Source of the DNA: Clostridium aestuarii
Lineage (GTDB): Bacteria > Bacillota > Clostridia > Clostridiales > Clostridiaceae
Length of the DNA stretch: 64,000 bases
Reading direction: 5' to 3'
NCBI RefSeq assembly: GCF_026735135.1
Contig: NZ_JAPQER010000001.1
Coordinates: forward strand, 131,500 to 195,499
The translations under genes were made by a program, and so were the position numbers. This document shows positions 18,154 through 26,449 of the stretch, in pieces; position 1 is the first letter of the stretch, and each line of letters starts with the position of its first letter. Below the pieces are notes generated by a model. That model did not search any database. It worked only from the letters and a program-made list of their open reading frames with translations, and had not been told where the DNA came from.

Positions 18154-18340
18154 TAGTCCATACCTCTTCCTGTAGATACTTTTATTATCCGACATCCCCT
18201 TTTATTAACTTCTTTTAATTTTAAATATATCTATATTTAATATATTCGTGGATAATTTACAACTCTTAAGTTGAATTTTAGTTTTTTTTAAATTTAATTA
18301 AAAAAATTAAAATGCCAAAATTTTATGCACACACCTAAAA

Positions 18341-18372
18341 AGAGAGCAGCCTATTTAATATAGACTACTCTT
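18341..18372 (-). terminator. Intrinsic terminator after the SulP gene
   Basis: AGAGTAGTCTAT and ATAGGCTGCTCT pair with two G-U wobbles on the minus strand and are followed by CTTTTTA. It starts five bases past the SulP stop. Confidence 0.7.
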
Positions 18373-18376
18373 CTTT

Positions 18377-19909
18377 TTATGCCAAATCATTAACAGCTAC
18401 ATGATATTTTGGATCTTTAATTATATTAACTTCCAATATTTTCTCTGAATCCTTTATTAATTGATAACACTCTGTGCTTAGATGTCTTAAATGAAGTTTT
18501 TTACCTGAATTCTTATATTTTTCTGTTAATGAATTTATACTCTCTATACCTGAATGATCAAAAACTCTCGCATGCTTAAAGTCTATTATAACCTCTTTAG
18601 TATCATTCTTTATATCAAACGCTTCAATAAAGTTACGAGCAGAACCAAAGAACACTGCTCCTCTTATCTCATATACTTTAACTCCATTTTCATCTACAAA
18701 AGAATTAACATCTATTTTCTTTCCTTTTTTCCATGCAAATACAAGTGCTGAAACTATTACACCTGTTGCTACTGCAATAGCTAAATCTGTAAATACTGTA
18801 ACTACAGAAACCAATACGATAACAAAAGCATCACTTACTGGGATATTACGCATAATTCTAAAGCTTGCCCACTCAAAAGTTGCTATAACAACCATAAACA
18901 TTACCCCAACTAATGCTGCTAAAGGTATTTTTTCAATTAACTTTGATCCGAATAATACGAATCCCAATAAAAATAATGATGCAGATAATCCTGATAATCT
19001 TTTCCGTCCACCAGAATTAATGTTTATCATGCTTTGTCCAATCATTGCACAACCACCCATTCCACCAAAAAATCCAGTTATAAAATTGGCAATTCCCTGT
19101 CCAATACATTCTTTATTTCCTCTTCCTCTTGTATCTGTAATTTCATCTACAAGAGTTAAAGTCATAAGTGATTCAATTAATCCTACTGCTGCAAAAATTA
19201 TAGAATACGGTAATACTATTTTTAAAGTTTGTAAGCTTACAGGGATTTGGGGCATATGAAATTGTGGTAATCCGCCACCAACACTAGCTATATCCCCAAC
19301 TGTTCTTGTATCTATTCCTAATCCATTCACTAACAAAGATACTACTACTATTGCTACTAACGGTGCTGGTACAGCCTTAGTTAATTTAGGCATAAAATAA
19401 CTAATTGCCATAGTTAATAATACCATTCCTAACATTATCCATAATTGTGAACCTGTCATCCACTTCATTGTTCCATTGTCTGATGGAATTTTAAATTGAT
19501 TCAACTGAGCTATAAAAATAACAATAGCAAGTCCATTTACAAATCCCAACATTACTGGATGCGGTATCAATCTTACAAACTTACCTAATTTTAACAATCC
19601 TATTATAATTTGAATAATTCCCATTACAACTACTGCTGCAAATAAATATTCCACACCATATTTAGCTACGAGTTCTACCATAACAACAGCTAATCCACCT
19701 GTAGCTCCAGAAATCATTCCTGGTCTTCCTCCTAAAATTGAAGTTATAAATCCTACTATAAATGCGGCATATAACCCCACCAGCGGCTGAACCCCTGCTA
19801 CAAATGCAAAAGCTACAGCTTCAGGCACTAACGCCAATGCTACTGTAAGTCCCGATAACACTTCATCTTTTACATTAATTTTTTCATTATTTTTTTGTTT
19901 AAATATCAT
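18377..19909 (-). CDS. SulP family anion transporter with STAS domain
   Basis: A 510-residue inner-membrane transporter of the SLC26/SulP family. About 10-14 hydrophobic segments cover residues 15-395, with the signature stretch EAVAFAFVAGVQPLVGLYAA near residue 30, GATGGLAVVMVEL near 68 and GGMGGCAMIGQSMININSGG near 278. The C-terminal STAS domain (residues about 415-500) includes GAVFFGSARNFIEAF and FKHARVFDHSGIESI, with the Ser of DHSG at the phospho-acceptor position of anti-sigma antagonists. SulP members carry sulfate, bicarbonate or dicarboxylates, and no neighbour decides the substrate. A strong ribosome site (GAGGAGG) precedes the ATG. Confidence 0.93.
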   Translation of the reverse strand: MIFKQKNNEKINVKDEVLSGLTVALALVPEAVAFAFVAGVQPLVGLYAAFIVGFITSILGGRPGMISGATGGLAVVMVELVAKYGVEYLFAAVVVMGIIQIIIGLLKLGKFVRLIPHPVMLGFVNGLAIVIFIAQLNQFKIPSDNGTMKWMTGSQLWIMLGMVLLTMAISYFMPKLTKAVPAPLVAIVVVSLLVNGLGIDTRTVGDIASVGGGLPQFHMPQIPVSLQTLKIVLPYSIIFAAVGLIESLMTLTLVDEITDTRGRGNKECIGQGIANFITGFFGGMGGCAMIGQSMININSGGRKRLSGLSASLFLLGFVLFGSKLIEKIPLAALVGVMFMVVIATFEWASFRIMRNIPVSDAFVIVLVSVVTVFTDLAIAVATGVIVSALVFAWKKGKKIDVNSFVDENGVKVYEIRGAVFFGSARNFIEAFDIKNDTKEVIIDFKHARVFDHSGIESINSLTEKYKNSGKKLHLRHLSTECYQLIKDSEKILEVNIIKDPKYHVAVNDLA

Positions 19910-20104
19910 AAATGTCCTCCTCTTTTTATCATGTCACAAGGCATAATCTTATCATATATTTCATATAAAATCTATTAAAACATTCAGTTTTTGCTTGTGT
20001 AAACGTTGTATAGAATCAAACATAAAAAAACAGTATTTTAATTGAAAATATTGCCTGTAAGAATATATAATATTAATTATAAAATGTATTTTGATATCTA
20101 TGAT

Positions 20105-20163
20105 TATCAAAGTTTAAACTTTGATATATTAGTAATTGAGGAAATTATGCAAATTCCTCAATT
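20105..20163. promoter_or_regulatory. Two inverted repeats upstream of the alpha/beta hydrolase gene
   Basis: A perfect 22-base palindrome (20105-20126; half-site TATCAAAGTTT) is followed by a ten-pair inverted repeat, AATTGAGGAA and TTCCTCAATT (20134-20163). They lie in the divergent region 19910-20213 between SulP and the hydrolase. They could be an operator and a leader hairpin. Nothing else is visible in that stretch. Confidence 0.45.
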
Positions 20164-20213
20164 TATAATCAATAAGCTTTTTATTCTATAAAAAATCTTG
20201 GGGGACAAAAATT

Positions 20214-21116
20214 ATGCACATAATTATTACATTACTTATAATTTCATCATTATTACTTATATTTATAGGCTTTTATTTTTCAAACCTAGTTATAAACCCT
20301 AAAATAAGAGACTATGATTCAACTTACACTAAAGAAATAAAAACAGGTAAAATAATAAAAGAAAACTTTGAAAAATTACAAAATGAGATTTTAAAAATAA
20401 AATCACCTTATGGATATACTCTTAATGCTATATTTTTTCCCAATAATTCTTCTAAAAAAGTTATTATTTTCTCTCACGGAATAACCTGTAACCTTAATAC
20501 TTCCATAAAATATATGAACATATTTTTAAAACGAGACTTTAACATACTTATTTATGATCATAGAAATCACGGAAAAAGTGAAGGTAAATATACAACCTTT
20601 GGATACTATGAAAAGTATGACCTTAAAACTTGTGTTGACTGGATATTAAATAGGATAGGACATGATGCAATTATAGGAATTCATGGTGAATCAATGGGCG
20701 CCAGTACAGCTCTTCAAACATGTGCTATTGATGATAGAGTAGCTTTTTATATAGCAGATTGTCCTTTTAGCGATTTAACTGAGATTTTAAAATTTAGATT
20801 AAAAGAAGAGTATAAATTCCTTTGTTGTCCTATAATTCCTATAGCAAGTTTATTCAGTAAAATAAGAACTGGTATGTCTTTTAAAGACGTTTCACCTATA
20901 AAATCTATTAACAACAATAACACCCCTATCTTTTTTATTCATGGAGAAAACGATAACTATATTCCTAAAGAAATGAGTATAGATATGTATACAATAAAAA
21001 CTGGACCAAAGAAACTATATATTTCACCAAATGCTGATCACGCAGAAGCTTACTTGAAAAATAAAAAAGAATACGATAAATTAGTAGGAGAATTTTTAAA
21101 AGAGATTGGTTTATAA
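20214..21116 (+). CDS. Membrane-anchored alpha/beta hydrolase
   Basis: A 300-residue protein. Residues 1-25 are a hydrophobic anchor (IITLLIISSLLLIFIGFYFS). The alpha/beta hydrolase core follows: IIFSHGITCNLNTS forms the oxyanion region, YDHRNHGKSEG is conserved, the nucleophile serine is in GIHGESMGAS near residue 161, the acid is in FIHGENDNYIPKEM and the histidine is in SPNADHAEAY. All three catalytic positions look intact. Such YfhR/BEM46-type enzymes are esterases or lipases of unknown physiological substrate. The ribosome site is an unusual GGGGGACAAA run. It is transcribed away from the SulP gene. Confidence 0.85.
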   Translation: MHIIITLLIISSLLLIFIGFYFSNLVINPKIRDYDSTYTKEIKTGKIIKENFEKLQNEILKIKSPYGYTLNAIFFPNNSSKKVIIFSHGITCNLNTSIKYMNIFLKRDFNILIYDHRNHGKSEGKYTTFGYYEKYDLKTCVDWILNRIGHDAIIGIHGESMGASTALQTCAIDDRVAFYIADCPFSDLTEILKFRLKEEYKFLCCPIIPIASLFSKIRTGMSFKDVSPIKSINNNNTPIFFIHGENDNYIPKEMSIDMYTIKTGPKKLYISPNADHAEAYLKNKKEYDKLVGEFLKEIGL

Positions 21117-21130
21117 TCCAATCTCTTTTA
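21097..21130 (+). terminator. Intrinsic terminator after the hydrolase gene
   Basis: TAAAAGAGATTGG and CCAATCTCTTTTA form a perfect stem that contains the stop codon in its loop region. The U-run is short, so efficiency is uncertain; the hairpin works in both directions. Confidence 0.6.
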
Positions 21131-21213
21131 AACAGCTTTATATAAAAAACAATAGAGTACATAAAATTGTTCAAATTAATCAATCAAGTATTTATGAATA
21201 ACCTATTCTTAAT

Positions 21214-21447
21214 TTATAATATTAAATCCTTATTTTTAAGTTCTTCTCTAAACGCTTTTAAAAGTTTTTCTATTTTTTCATTGTCTTTACTAAAATCTAT
21301 TTCATCTTTATATTCTTCACATTGTTTCTCTATATGTTTTGCAATTTCTTTTATTGTATTTGCATTTCTATCTAATCCTTCGCCACAAGTACTTTCATTA
21401 CTGATGGTTTTACCATTTTTAAGCTTATAAAAGAAACTTATTTTCAT
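21214..21447 (-). CDS. Small hypothetical protein, 77 residues
   Basis: The frame is preceded by an excellent ribosome site (AGGAGGAGAATAAT before the ATG), which is the main reason to accept it. The product starts MKISFFYKLKNGKTISNEST and continues as a charged helical region rich in Lys and Glu (KEIAKHIEKQCEEYKDEIDF and further). No membrane segment or known motif is visible. It lies between the hydrolase and the PHP phosphoesterase and has no clear partner. Function unknown. Confidence 0.65.
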   Translation of the reverse strand: MKISFFYKLKNGKTISNESTCGEGLDRNANTIKEIAKHIEKQCEEYKDEIDFSKDNEKIEKLLKAFREELKNKDLIL

Positions 21448-21497
21448 ATTATTCTCCTCCTAATAATCTAATATATTTTTATGGAAGGATTTTTATT

Positions 21498-23405
21498 CTA
21501 TTTATTTTTAATATATTTTATAATATTCTTAACTTGTGCAAATATAGGAGAAGATATCCCTTGTCTACCATTTCTGTGTATTATTCTAACTACATACCAC
21601 GCATCATCATTTACAATTAATGGTAATCTCCATTCTACTTTATTAGAAATTTCAAAATTCTTTTCTTCTAATATTCTTCCTCCATTAGATATTATTTGAA
21701 TTTTATCTATAGGCGATGATTCATCTTCAGCAACAATTTGCAACTCCATTTCGTCTCCTTTATTTAACTCAATTACACTTCCCATCCAGTGATTATTAGC
21801 TTTAACAGTAAGTTTAAGGGTTTTAGTTTCAGAAGAATAAGTTCTTCTGAAATTCATTGCATTTATAATGGAATCTACATCTAACTTATCAGTAATAACA
21901 ACCATTACATTATCAAAATCCCCCCAATTGTCTCTGTGGTTGTCCTGTCCATTTGTAGCACCAATATGCCACCCATTATCTAGTGCTTTAAAATAATATT
22001 CTTCCATTCTATGATAACCATGAGGTGGAACACCATTTCCTACTTCAATTAAATTTACAAACTTGTCAAATTCATTTAAGTATTCTACATTTTCAATCGA
22101 ATCATTAGGATGATTAGCACAAAGTATTATGTTACCTTGAGTGCATATCCATTCATATAAATCATTTATTTTTTCAATTCTTTTTATTGTAATAATATTT
22201 TTATTGTTAATAATGTTCATATGATGCCAAAGCTCAGTTTTAACTTCAAATCCTACCATGGCAAGAAAATCATCATACTGTTTGTTTATCTTATTTGCTT
22301 CAAGGTTAATAGCTTCCCATCTACTCTTTCTTTCTCCTTTATATATTATAGCTTTAGGAGTATTGCATTTAGGACAAATCAAGCCATTAAGGTGATCAGT
22401 TACAATTAAAAAATCAAGTTTATTATTTCGTGCATGTTCATATGCATCTGTAGGTGTCCCTTTGCCATCAGAATAAGATGTATGTGAGTGAGAAATACCA
22501 TAGTAAAATTTATAATCTGTATCCTTACTTTCAACTGAAAAACACCACTGAAACTCATATGAATTATTATCTATATCACAAACTGATATTTTAATATAAT
22601 GTTGACCAACCCCCAACTCTTTATCTGGGATATAACTTATCATATTTTCATTAACTAATACTGGAACTTTCTTATTATCCAAATATAGCTGAACAGTAGT
22701 TAAGTTCAAAAAAGACTGCTTTTGTTTTAAAAAAGCGCATATTTTAGGAGTTGTATCAAAGATTGATGTCATGTTTCCAGGAATAAAATCAAATTCTATT
22801 TTAGAATGCACCTTAACTATATCTCTTGTATTTCTTATATACAACTGCTGTTTATATCCACCATAAACAATAGCCGTGATATCAACCAAATCTCCATTTT
22901 TTATATTAGATAAATTCAATTTATTGTATATATACACCCTATTCCCCGTACTATCTACCAATTTAGCTTTCATAGAAGAATCAAGATTTTCAATTCTAAC
23001 ATTTTTTATCTTTACAATTTGAGATTCATATTCACTATATTTTCCATCAATAATCTTTTGTATTGTTATATCATATATCTTTGGCAATATATGATCTGAA
23101 GATAGCTTCTTTATTTTATATTTTTTTATTTTTATCATTCTTTTTTTATTTATTCTTCCTGTTACCTCTACTAAATCCCCTTTTTCAAAGCTGTCTCCAT
23201 CTATTTTTTTATATAAGTTAATTCCTGCTGTGTTATCTTGTATAAATATTTTTTCTCCTGCCGAAGTAACAATTCCTTGTACTTTAACCCTTGTATATGA
23301 TAACTTATTTCTAGCTTCTTCTATAGTAATTACATCATTATTTTGGTCTTCTTTTAATTTATTATTTTCTGATATTATGAACTTATTTAGACGTGAGCTG
23401 TTCAC
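21498..23405 (-). CDS. CehA/McbA-type PHP metallophosphoesterase with N-terminal OB-fold domains
   Basis: A 635-residue protein with a GTG start preceded by AAAGGTGATG. Residues about 22-105 and 115-200 look like two tandem OB-fold (YhcR-type) domains, for example VKVQGIVTSAGEKIFIQDNT with GDLVEVTGRI, and LVDSTGNRVYIYNKLN with NGDLVDITAIVY. Residues about 290-550 are a PHP hydrolase with metal ligands in GISHSHTSYSDG, FLIVTDHLNG, GFEVKTELWHHMNI, ILCANHPND and GATNGQDNHRDNWGD. A beta domain ends the protein. CehA-like enzymes hydrolyse phosphoesters or related bonds; the substrate is unknown here. Oddly there is no signal peptide, although OB-PHP proteins of this kind are often secreted. It lies 87 bases downstream of a two-component system. 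Confidence 0.82.
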   Translation of the reverse strand: MNSSRLNKFIISENNKLKEDQNNDVITIEEARNKLSYTRVKVQGIVTSAGEKIFIQDNTAGINLYKKIDGDSFEKGDLVEVTGRINKKRMIKIKKYKIKKLSSDHILPKIYDITIQKIIDGKYSEYESQIVKIKNVRIENLDSSMKAKLVDSTGNRVYIYNKLNLSNIKNGDLVDITAIVYGGYKQQLYIRNTRDIVKVHSKIEFDFIPGNMTSIFDTTPKICAFLKQKQSFLNLTTVQLYLDNKKVPVLVNENMISYIPDKELGVGQHYIKISVCDIDNNSYEFQWCFSVESKDTDYKFYYGISHSHTSYSDGKGTPTDAYEHARNNKLDFLIVTDHLNGLICPKCNTPKAIIYKGERKSRWEAINLEANKINKQYDDFLAMVGFEVKTELWHHMNIINNKNIITIKRIEKINDLYEWICTQGNIILCANHPNDSIENVEYLNEFDKFVNLIEVGNGVPPHGYHRMEEYYFKALDNGWHIGATNGQDNHRDNWGDFDNVMVVITDKLDVDSIINAMNFRRTYSSETKTLKLTVKANNHWMGSVIELNKGDEMELQIVAEDESSPIDKIQIISNGGRILEEKNFEISNKVEWRLPLIVNDDAWYVVRIIHRNGRQGISSPIFAQVKNIIKYIKNK

Positions 23406-23492
23406 TTAACATCACCTTTACTTATTACTTAACAAAATTACAAAATTCACTTTGTTAATTTATTCCTTAATATAATAATATATATTTTTCTT

Positions 23493-25016
23493 TTATGATG
23501 TTACATAAGTTGCTTTATTTTTTATAGGAATAGAAATACTAATTTTAGTACCAAAATCAACAACACTTTTGATATTTATTGTGCCTTTATGCTGAGCTAT
23601 AATCCATTTTGCAATTGATAAGCCAAGCCCTGTTCCACCTTTATCTTTAGATCTTGATTTATCCGAGCGATAAAATCTATTAAAAACATAGGGAATATCT
23701 TCTTTAGGAATTCCTATACCCGTATCTTCAATTACAAGTATAGCTTTATTCTTGTTAGAATATGCATTTACTGTTATACTTCCTTTTTCAGCAGTAAATT
23801 TTATACTGTTATCTATAAATATTCTCAATGTCTGCTTTAATAACTTACGATCTGCAAATATCAAAATTTTTTCATCTGTTTTATTAATAATTTCATGATT
23901 AGTATCAATTAATTTGGTTTCCTTAAAAACCTCATCTACCAATTCATCCAAATAAAACTCACTTTTTTCTACCTTTTGAGTTTTCTTATCTGCTCTTGCA
24001 AGGAATAATAGCTTTTCAACTAGCTCCTTCATGTTTTGGGATTCACTTTTAATTGCAATTATAGATTCTTCTAAAACTTCCTTATCATTTTTTCCCCATC
24101 TATTGAGTAAATTAACATATCCCTGAATTACTGCAATTGGAGTTCTAAGTTCATGAGATGCATCCGATACAAATTGATTTTGCCTTTCATAAGATTCCTG
24201 AATTCTATCAAACATCTCATTAAAAGTTTGTGCTAATTCTTTAAGCTCGTCATGAGAACCATTAACATTAAGACGAGTATCTAAATTTTTAATATTAATA
24301 GCTTTTACAATTTTCGTCATATCATCTACAGGACGCAGCATCTTTTTACTTACTTTTGAAGCTACTACCATTGTTATAATTATTATAATAATATCTAAAA
24401 CAACTAACGCAGTAAGCAGTATAAAAAAATATTCATTTTCCTCTTCCAAGTTTTTTGAAAACTGAAGATAATAAATTTTATCATTAACACTAATACCTTT
24501 ATTTAAAATAAGTTTTTCATAATTATTTGTATCCCTAATAACTTCAGAATAATTTATATTAGGAATGTAATAACTTTCATATTCATTATCTTTAATAGAT
24601 GTATAAATTAATTTCTTATTAATATCAAAAACATTAACTTCTATATTTTCTCTTAATACAGTATCATATATAAGTTTCTCAGGAATTTCTGAAATATTCT
24701 TCATCTTATTAACTATAATCTCGCTGTTTTTATCTACATTTTCACGTGTTTGTTCTATTAAAAAGAATTTAAATCCAAATAAAATCCCCACACTTACTAA
24801 AAAAAGAAGAATGGACAATATAAACGTATATACAAATGTAATTTTGAAAGTAATAGAAAATCGTAAAAGCCTTTTAAAACTGTTAATTATACCACTTAGT
24901 ATAAACTGCAGCGCTTTAAAAAGTCCTGGTATTATATATATAATCTTCTTAATTATAATAAATGTATAATAAAAAATAACTTTTAGCATCTTTATTAATT
25001 TTGTTTTTTTATTCAT
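23493..25016 (-). CDS. Two-component sensor histidine kinase
   Basis: A 507-residue membrane kinase. It begins in an ATGA overlap with the response regulator stop, so the two are coupled. Residues about 8-35 are an extra hydrophobic stretch before the usual pair of membrane helices at about 57-80 and 200-222. The intervening extracytoplasmic domain is about 120 residues with no recognisable ligand motif. HAMP (about 222-275) leads to the HisKA box FVSDASHELRTPIAV near residue 285 and an ATPase domain with DNSIKFT, EDTGIGIPKEDI, FYRSDKSRSKD and GGTGLGLSIAK. The kinase appears complete. The stimulus is unknown. The PHP protein gene downstream could be a target or an operon member. Confidence 0.93.
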   Translation of the reverse strand: MNKKTKLIKMLKVIFYYTFIIIKKIIYIIPGLFKALQFILSGIINSFKRLLRFSITFKITFVYTFILSILLFLVSVGILFGFKFFLIEQTRENVDKNSEIIVNKMKNISEIPEKLIYDTVLRENIEVNVFDINKKLIYTSIKDNEYESYYIPNINYSEVIRDTNNYEKLILNKGISVNDKIYYLQFSKNLEEENEYFFILLTALVVLDIIIIIITMVVASKVSKKMLRPVDDMTKIVKAINIKNLDTRLNVNGSHDELKELAQTFNEMFDRIQESYERQNQFVSDASHELRTPIAVIQGYVNLLNRWGKNDKEVLEESIIAIKSESQNMKELVEKLLFLARADKKTQKVEKSEFYLDELVDEVFKETKLIDTNHEIINKTDEKILIFADRKLLKQTLRIFIDNSIKFTAEKGSITVNAYSNKNKAILVIEDTGIGIPKEDIPYVFNRFYRSDKSRSKDKGGTGLGLSIAKWIIAQHKGTINIKSVVDFGTKISISIPIKNKATYVTS

Positions 25017-25692
25017 CTTTTAGAAGGTATCCCACCCCTCGAATTGTATAAATAAATTTTTTATTATATTTATTATCGATTTTAGTTCTTAAATATCGTA
25101 TATATACATCAACCACATTAGTATCTCCTAAATAATCAAACCCCCATACATTTTCCATAATTTGTTCTCTTGACAAAGCTATGTTTTGGTTTTCCATAAG
25201 ATATTTTAACAGATCAAATTCCGTTTTTGTTAAATCTATATTTTCACTATTATAAGTTACAATATACTTGTTCAAATCCAAAGTTAATCCTCCTACATAA
25301 AAACTTTTTGAGGATTTAGTTTGAGAATTTTTTCTTTTTAATGTTACACGAATTCTAGCCAATAGCTCTTCTATAGCAAAAGGTTTCGTCATATAATCAT
25401 CTGCACCAGTATCAAGCCCCATTACAACATCCATAGTTTCATCCTTTGCAGTCAACATTATAATTGGTGTTTCTGAAACCTGACGTATTCTTCGACATAC
25501 TTCCATACCATTTAGTCCTGGTAACATTACATCTAATAAAATTAGATCATATTCTTCACTTAAAGCTTTTTCAAGCCCAGTTCTCCCATCATGTGCTTGC
25601 TCAACATTGTAACCTTCATATTTTAATTCTAATTCAACAAAACGAGCAATTTTCACTTCATCTTCTACTATAAGAATTTTTTGTGATGTCAA
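25009..25692 (-). CDS. OmpR/PhoB-family response regulator
   Basis: A 227-residue transcription regulator. The start is a TTG with TAGGAGGAATTAAA directly upstream. The receiver domain (1-120) has the acid pair in ILIVEDEVKIAR, phospho-acceptor Asp in LILLDVMLPGLNG, Thr in PIIMLTAKDE and Lys in YMTKPFAIEE. The winged-helix effector (about 130-227) has LTKTEFDLLKYLMENQN, the recognition-helix segment TNVVDVYIRYLRTKID and the final YTIRGVGYLLKDE. It partners the histidine kinase encoded immediately downstream, and the stop codon overlaps the kinase start. Its target genes are not shown by the sequence. Confidence 0.95.
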   Translation of the reverse strand: MTSQKILIVEDEVKIARFVELELKYEGYNVEQAHDGRTGLEKALSEEYDLILLDVMLPGLNGMEVCRRIRQVSETPIIMLTAKDETMDVVMGLDTGADDYMTKPFAIEELLARIRVTLKRKNSQTKSSKSFYVGGLTLDLNKYIVTYNSENIDLTKTEFDLLKYLMENQNIALSREQIMENVWGFDYLGDTNVVDVYIRYLRTKIDNKYNKKFIYTIRGVGYLLKDE

Positions 25693-25766
25693 TTTAATTC
25701 CTCCTAAAACAACTTCTTACTTTAAATTATATACTATTCCAATGTTTGTAAACAATAACAAAACAA

Positions 25767-25791
25767 AACTGACATAATATATATGTCAGTT
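25767..25791 (-). terminator. Intrinsic terminator after the DUF4342 gene
   Basis: AACTGACAT and ATGTCAGTT pair around a short AT loop. On the minus strand TTTTGTTTTG follows, three bases past the end of the DUF4342 gene. Confidence 0.65.
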
Positions 25792-25794
25792 CTA

Positions 25795-26256
25795 TTAACA
25801 CTCTTTTTTTACTTCACTGTCTTCAGTATTTATATCATCTATTACCTTGCTAACTTTATTTGTAATTTTATCTAGCACCTTATTTACTGAACAATCCTTT
25901 TCGTCATTTTTTTCTATTCTTATTTTATGTTTTGTAATTAGAGCAAGTAAAAAAACAACTAATACAACCGGTGTAGCAAAAATAGTAAATACAATAACTA
26001 AATTAAGTGGTATATTTAAAGCATTTTTTTCTTGTTTCTTTATTACAACTCTTGTTAGATTACCTTTTCTTATGATTTTTTTCATTTTACTAAAAAATTG
26101 ACTTGAACATTTTTCTTTAGTTTTTTTTGCCCCTTCAAGGTATATTAATGCTTCTACCATTTCACCATTACATTTTTCTAAAGCTTCTTTTGCCTCCTTA
26201 TACCCTACATGTGCTCTCTCTCTTAATAAATCAATTTGTTGTAATGATATTGCCAT
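25795..26256 (-). CDS. DUF4342 domain protein
   Basis: A 153-residue protein with a GGAGGG ribosome site. The N-terminus resembles a UBA/elongation-factor-Ts-like helical domain (QIDLLRERAHVGYKEAKEAL and EKCNGEMVEALIYLEGAKK). A basic central segment then leads to one hydrophobic helix at about residues 86-108 and a charged tail. This is the DUF4342 arrangement. The family is widespread in clostridia, often near signalling genes, but has no known function. One membrane anchor is likely. It is monocistronic, with a terminator at its end, and lies upstream of the two-component system on the same strand. Confidence 0.78.
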   Translation of the reverse strand: MAISLQQIDLLRERAHVGYKEAKEALEKCNGEMVEALIYLEGAKKTKEKCSSQFFSKMKKIIRKGNLTRVVIKKQEKNALNIPLNLVIVFTIFATPVVLVVFLLALITKHKIRIEKNDEKDCSVNKVLDKITNKVSKVIDDINTEDSEVKKEC

Positions 26257-26449
26257 ATTAATCCCTCCAAAATAATTTTATCTTCTTTACACTATCTATT
26301 ATATTTAATAAAAATTAGAGTTATCTTAGTAAAAGATTAGAATTTGATTAGAAATTAAAATTCTTCAAGTAACTAAATTTACTAACAAATTATATAATGT
26401 TAATGGGCAATTAATGTTGCTCAAATATTAGAAAAGGAAGTTATGCTGT

